Positions 46,586 to 50,716 of a stretch of DNA of 50,716 nucleotides are shown one piece after another (within the stretch, counting starts at the first letter, position 1; each line of letters begins with the position of its first letter). The notes under the pieces are model-generated. The model was not told where the DNA came from and searched no databases. It was given only the letters and a program-made list of their open reading frames with translations. Made by a program: the position numbers and the translations under genes. Where the stretch lies: the NCBI GenBank assembly GCA_030595835.1, contig JAUVLG010000009.1:1-50716 (forward strand), given 5' to 3'. This DNA is from Candidatus Eiseniibacteriota bacterium. GTDB lineage: Bacteria; Joyebacterota; Joyebacteria; Joyebacterales; Joyebacteraceae.

Positions 46586-49471
46586 CTATTTCAACATCAC
46601 CGCCTTGCCGGTCTCGCTGAACGCGCCGGCGTCGCCACTACCTTCCATCTTCACGAAGTAGACGCCGCTTGCCGCTCGCTCGCCCGAGTCGGTTGTTCCG
46701 TTCCAGACGATCGCGTGCGGGCCTGCTTCAACTTCCCCATCGACGAGCGTCGCGACGACCCGTCCCGCAAGATCGTGGACCCGGATGGTCACTCGCGAGC
46801 GACCTGCCAGGCTGTACGCGATCGTCGTCGCAGGATTGAACGGGTTGGGACACACATGGCTGAGCTTCGTGACGAATACTCCGCTACCCTCAGTGCCCGT
46901 GCCCGTTCCCGGCCCCGTCGGCGCCTTCTGGAAGTACTCCATGATATTCGCCATGAGGTCGACGCGGTCCGATGCACCGGGTGCGTAGTGGCCCGTGGGA
47001 AGCAGAGCATCCGACATAAACTCCATGCCGAACCCCAGCGTCACGGTCTGGTACCCGGTGGAATCCGTGTGGGCGACCCCGGCCGGGAGGCTTGTCATGT
47101 CCGACCTCACGTACTCCACTGCGGTCTCGACACCATCGATCGCCCTCGATGGCTGTATCACGTCGAAGTAGCCCAGGCTCGGGCAGCCGCCGCGTAGGAT
47201 GCAGGAGTTGTCATCGAACGTCATGAAGTCGAAACCGGTGGGGTAGTTCCTAAGAACAGGCAGGCTGTCGGCAGTGACTACACCGACCCCGTCGGACACG
47301 TATTCACTGACCAGCCAGGTCGAGTAGAAACCCAGTGTCTCGGCACCGCCGACCACCAGGTCGTGCCCGATGTTGTTGCCGCTCAACAGTAGATTGCGTT
47401 CCTTGCCTTCGCCCGCCTGTGCAAGCCAGGTAATGAGATTGGCCTGGTCGACAGGTTTCAGAGCGGGCGCTCGCGAGTCGCTTGTTATCCAAATCTGAGT
47501 GTCGTAGTACTTCATCCCCACCGTATCCGGACCCCACGACCCGAATCCGTGGTACCCAGGGAACTCCACATCGAACACTTCGTAATCGTGACCGAGTATC
47601 TCCAGCATCTCCCTGTAGTAGTACTCCGACGAATGGCCGAAGGCGCGGTCCTCACCCGGCGTCGTCGCGTTGTGCTTGTCGACGATCAGGATGCCTGGCT
47701 CAGTCAGGGTTGCCCTAAGAGGCAGGATGGAGAACTCGAAGCAGTCATCGGGAGCCCCGCGCGGATAGGTGCTGGCGTTCCCCAGATTGTCCGTGGCCTC
47801 GAAGTAGTAGAGTATCTCGCTGCCCGCCATCATCTGATTGGCGGGAGGAGGTCCTATCCACACGTCGGGCGGGTAGTGGCTGTGATTCATGGGATAGGCC
47901 TCCCAAGTCGCTCCGGAGTCGTTGGACGCGACAACAAACGCAGAGGCGATGCCGTCCTCGTCGTCGATCTCCACGTAGGCCGAATCAAGGAACGCGACCG
48001 TGAGCTGCTCCCAGAACCAGTCGTTGAACCGTCCGTCCCCCCAGCCAAGCCAATGCCCGGGGTACGACCATCGGGTCTCCACCTCTCCCGACACGACGCC
48101 GACTCGCTGGCGGTTGAGGAAGAGCCCTCCCATGTGGTCTTCCTCGGGCGGAGGCACCATCTCGCTCCGCACGGCCCACATCATCGCCAGCCAGTGGTTC
48201 CCGGTCAGGTGCTGCCAGTTGTCGGTCCAAGTGCCCCATTCCGGCTCGCAGTACCACCAGCCCGGCGACTCATCGACGAACACGTCGGGTCTGACGACGC
48301 ACTCCTCCAGGTCGGTGGCCGAGACGAGCAGGTTGAAGATGTCGCCGGACCGACGCGGGAAGTCGATCCACATGTCCCACTGGCCCACCAGGTTCGTGGC
48401 CCCGGAGATGTCTATCGGCGGGCTCATCAGCCACGCGTACTCATCATCGACCATCTTGCTCGTCATCGGATCGACCGCGGCGTACATCCAACCCTGGCGT
48501 TCGTCACAGGAGAACGCCCGGCCGGTCCAGAAGTCCGTGCCGTAGACTCCGCGGGAGAACGTCACTCCCGTCTGCCCGGACGTAGGGATGCTCTCGTGCG
48601 CCCAGCCGTTGTCGCCGGGGCTCTCGCAGTCGTCGAGCCACAGCAGCTCACCGTTCACGTACCAGGCGATGTTGTCGAACTGCCACGCACCGTCGAGGCA
48701 CGAACTGGACGGCGGGTTATCCCACTGGTCCTGTGACGAGTAGAAGGAATCCGATTCGAAGCGGAAACGCAGAGCAAGCTCCTCGCCGGCGTACTCGCTC
48801 AGATCGATGTCCTCATGTCCGGGGCACAAGGGATGCACATTGTTCCAGTCCATCCCTGGGCCCGGGGTGCCCGGGAACCCTGGATTGGTGACGGACTCCA
48901 CAGTGGTCCACGTCGCGCCGCCGTCTGCGGAAACGTCGGTGTAGCCGTAGTCGTAGCGAGCCTCGATGGCGATGCGCTGGTCATACTCCAGAACAAGAAT
49001 ATCACCGGGCTCACTTGCGACGGTCACCTCCGGGAAGCTCCTCGACAGAATGCACACCCAGTCGTTCCCGTATCCGCGCGGCTGCCGCCAGCAGTTGTCG
49101 TACGTCCCGCACCACCAGGTGCTGTCTCCGAGGTGCGGGAACCCGCCCATGCGGATCGTGTCCTTGTGCCAGTAGTTGACGTAGCCCAAGGACCCGCTTC
49201 TGTCGTGACTGGTCCATCCTGCGTTGTCGCCCAGCAGATCCTCGAAATCGGCGTCGAAGATCCAGAGTGTCTCCGTCCGCGCCGTGGTGCGTGACGCGTT
49301 GCGTGCATCCGGGGACGGTGCCACAACTCGCCGGATGGCGTCCGCCGCCGGACGAGCGGCCGCCCCGGTGGCGAGAAGGAACGCCGCGGCGACGCTCAGG
49401 AGTGCGGTCGTTCCGACCCCCCCTCCTAGTGGAACACGCCGCCAGCTGTTCGGATTCCTTCTCGTGTTCAT
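46586..49471 (-). CDS. Large secreted jelly-roll protein, paralog 2, with FlgD-like C-terminal domain
   Basis: 961 residues from ATG 49471 (GAGAGG six bases upstream). Signal peptide around VGTTALLSVAAAFLLATGAA. It has the same layout as paralog 1: ETLWIFDADFEDLLGDNAGW, STWWCGTYDNCWRQPRGYGN, LWLDDCESPGDNGWAHESIP, LMSPPIDISGATNLVGQWDM, then PGILIVDKHN, MKYYDTQIWITSD and RNLLLSGNNIGHDL. A loop has two Cys in CILRGGCPSLGYFDV. The C-terminus is a FlgD/type-A-like domain (CPNPFNPATTIAYSLAGRSR, GVYFVKMEGSG, ending AVMLK) that in related bacteria directs secretion or surface attachment. Function is unknown; a cell-surface or extracellular role is likely. Confidence 0.82.
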   Translation of the reverse strand: MNTRRNPNSWRRVPLGGGVGTTALLSVAAAFLLATGAAARPAADAIRRVVAPSPDARNASRTTARTETLWIFDADFEDLLGDNAGWTSHDRSGSLGYVNYWHKDTIRMGGFPHLGDSTWWCGTYDNCWRQPRGYGNDWVCILSRSFPEVTVASEPGDILVLEYDQRIAIEARYDYGYTDVSADGGATWTTVESVTNPGFPGTPGPGMDWNNVHPLCPGHEDIDLSEYAGEELALRFRFESDSFYSSQDQWDNPPSSSCLDGAWQFDNIAWYVNGELLWLDDCESPGDNGWAHESIPTSGQTGVTFSRGVYGTDFWTGRAFSCDERQGWMYAAVDPMTSKMVDDEYAWLMSPPIDISGATNLVGQWDMWIDFPRRSGDIFNLLVSATDLEECVVRPDVFVDESPGWWYCEPEWGTWTDNWQHLTGNHWLAMMWAVRSEMVPPPEEDHMGGLFLNRQRVGVVSGEVETRWSYPGHWLGWGDGRFNDWFWEQLTVAFLDSAYVEIDDEDGIASAFVVASNDSGATWEAYPMNHSHYPPDVWIGPPPANQMMAGSEILYYFEATDNLGNASTYPRGAPDDCFEFSILPLRATLTEPGILIVDKHNATTPGEDRAFGHSSEYYYREMLEILGHDYEVFDVEFPGYHGFGSWGPDTVGMKYYDTQIWITSDSRAPALKPVDQANLITWLAQAGEGKERNLLLSGNNIGHDLVVGGAETLGFYSTWLVSEYVSDGVGVVTADSLPVLRNYPTGFDFMTFDDNSCILRGGCPSLGYFDVIQPSRAIDGVETAVEYVRSDMTSLPAGVAHTDSTGYQTVTLGFGMEFMSDALLPTGHYAPGASDRVDLMANIMEYFQKAPTGPGTGTGTEGSGVFVTKLSHVCPNPFNPATTIAYSLAGRSRVTIRVHDLAGRVVATLVDGEVEAGPHAIVWNGTTDSGERAASGVYFVKMEGSGDAGAFSETGKAVMLK

Positions 49472-49556
49472 CTCGCACCTCTCTGAACCGAGAGAACGTG
49501 GGCCGCGGCCGTGGCTGCGGGCAGGCTCCCACGATCGGCGCAAGCCGACTCGGCGG

Positions 49557-50716
49557 CTACTTCAGAAGAATGAGCTTCCTGGTCGCGCGGAAGGCGTCCG
49601 CGCGGCCCGCTACCTCCATCTTCGCGAAGTAGACGCCGCTCGCGGCGCGGTGGCCGCTGTCGGTCGTGCCGTCCCACACGGCCGAGTGCTCGCCTGCCTC
49701 GACCGGCGAGTCGACGAGAGTCCGCACGACTCGGCCCGCTGCATCGAACACGCGGATGGTCGCGCGTCCGTCTGTCGCCATGCTGAAGTCGATAGTCGTC
49801 ACGGGATTGAACGGGTTGGGGCGCGCGTGGTCGAGTCTGTTGACGAACACCCCGCCTTCATCCGCCCCGGTCCCCGGACCCACCGGCGCCTTCTGGAAGT
49901 ACTCCATGATATTCGCCATGAGGTCCACGCGATCAGATGCGCCGGACGCGTAGTGGCCCGTGGGAAGCATGGCGTCCGACATGAACTCCATGCCGAATCC
50001 GAGCGTCACGGTTTGGTACCCGCTCGAGTTCGTGTAGGCGACCCCGGCGGGGCGAGTCGTCATATCGGCCTTCACGTACTCCGCAATCAACTCGGCGCCG
50101 AAGACGCCTGGGTACGGTTGGATCACATCGAAATCACAGAGCTCAGGGCACCCTCCGCGCAGCACGCACGCACGGTCATCGTAGGTCATGAAGTCGAAGC
50201 CGCCCGCGACGTCGCGCAGCCCGGGCATGCTGTCGACCAGCGCATCCCCGACAGCGTCGTCCAGGTACTCGATCGCAAGCCATGTCAGGAAGAAGCCGAG
50301 CGAGTCGGCCCCGCCGAGTTCACTGGCGATGTCGTTGCCGGTGAGGAGCAGGTTCCGCTCCTTCCCCTCTTCTGACTGGCTCAGCCACACAATGAGGTTC
50401 TGCTGATCGATTGGCTTGACCGTGTAGGCGCCGAAGTCACTCGCGAACCATATCTGTGTGTCGTAGTACTTGTACCCCTCACTGTCCGGGCCATCTGACT
50501 GGTCGGTGCTGCCCGAGGGAACCTCCACATCGTAGACGTCGTACTCGAATCCGAGTATGTCCAGCGCCTCTCGGTAGTAGTCCTCGGACATCGTGGAGTA
50601 GTCGCGATGCTCGCCCGGCACGCGTCTGCCGTGTTTGTCGACCAGCAAGACGCATGGGTCGTCGACGCTGCCGTGGATCGGCAGGATGGAGAACTCGTAC
50701 TGCACGTCGGGGGCGC
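49557..50716 (-). CDS. Large secreted protein, paralog 3 (5' end outside window), FlgD-like tail
   Basis: The frame is open to the window edge: the last codons read NAPDVQYEFSILPIHGSVDD-like sequence, homologous to internal parts of paralogs 1 and 2, so the gene starts beyond 50716. It contains the PCVLLVDKHGR...KYYDTQIWFASDFGAY...RNLLLTGNDIASEL domain, the CVLRGGCPELCDFDVIQP loop and the FlgD-like C-terminal domain ending LILLK. Its last ~290 bp are nearly identical to those of paralog 1 and much less like paralog 2, which suggests gene conversion. Confidence 0.82.
   Translation of the reverse strand, partial: APDVQYEFSILPIHGSVDDPCVLLVDKHGRRVPGEHRDYSTMSEDYYREALDILGFEYDVYDVEVPSGSTDQSDGPDSEGYKYYDTQIWFASDFGAYTVKPIDQQNLIVWLSQSEEGKERNLLLTGNDIASELGGADSLGFFLTWLAIEYLDDAVGDALVDSMPGLRDVAGGFDFMTYDDRACVLRGGCPELCDFDVIQPYPGVFGAELIAEYVKADMTTRPAGVAYTNSSGYQTVTLGFGMEFMSDAMLPTGHYASGASDRVDLMANIMEYFQKAPVGPGTGADEGGVFVNRLDHARPNPFNPVTTIDFSMATDGRATIRVFDAAGRVVRTLVDSPVEAGEHSAVWDGTTDSGHRAASGVYFAKMEVAGRADAFRATRKLILLK

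Overview
The window comes from a high-GC, diderm (Gram-negative-type) bacterium. It carries several outer-membrane barrel proteins, an Omp85-type protein, periplasmic proteins, sigma-54 regulators, many GTG/TTG starts, and large secreted proteins that end in a FlgD/type-A-like domain (NPFNP...TTI...SGVYF...LLK). That C-terminal domain is typical of the FCB group and of candidate phyla such as Krumholzibacteriota or Eisenbacteria. The phylum is an inference from gene content; no rRNA or tRNA gene is visible.

Layout. 1-6 kb: end of a sulfotransferase-like gene, then on the minus strand pmbA/tldE and tldD (a TldD/E protease pair), an OsmC-like protein, a small outer-membrane barrel overlapping cutA, and an NCS2/AzgA-type purine permease. 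6-10.4 kb: a ZraPSR-like envelope-stress module, with a histidine kinase, an NtrC-type regulator and a metal-binding-like periplasmic protein whose gene has a near-perfect sigma-54 promoter. 10.7-12 kb: a Fic protein. 12.3-18.4 kb: what I consider the most interesting locus, a translationally coupled operon that looks like an undescribed ribosomal-peptide (RiPP) pathway. It holds a radical SAM/SPASM maturase fused to an isoprenoid-synthase-like domain, two 58-residue Cys-rich precursor peptides (neither of which is annotated by a simple long-ORF search), a secreted FG-GAP protein and an ABC exporter. A sigma-54-type promoter and a palindrome lie upstream, next to a TPR/GAF/sigma-54 activator (19.2-22.3 kb).

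22-30 kb: a small acidic secreted protein, an ArsR-type repressor divergent from rlmN, a secreted protein of unknown role, an Omp85-like barrel, and a signal peptide peptidase (SppA) fused to an N-terminal barrel-like domain. 30-39.7 kb: glutamate dehydrogenase behind a clear sigma-70 promoter, two PEP/pyruvate-binding-domain proteins (the second with a C-terminal nucleotidyltransferase domain), a metallophosphoesterase, a DUF624-like membrane protein, and a DUF2089 regulator operon preceded by six operator-like repeats. 39.7-50.7 kb, all minus strand: secreted jelly-roll proteins, an FmdB zinc ribbon, two methyltransferases and three tandem ~960-975-residue paralogs with FlgD-like tails. The first of these paralogs contains an in-frame TGA exactly where the other two have a conserved Cys, followed by a SECIS-like hairpin. 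It is either a selenoprotein candidate or a recently broken gene.

Most minus-strand genes are closely packed and several operons overlap by the ATGA/GTGA type. All functional calls come from reading motifs by eye; no database search was possible.
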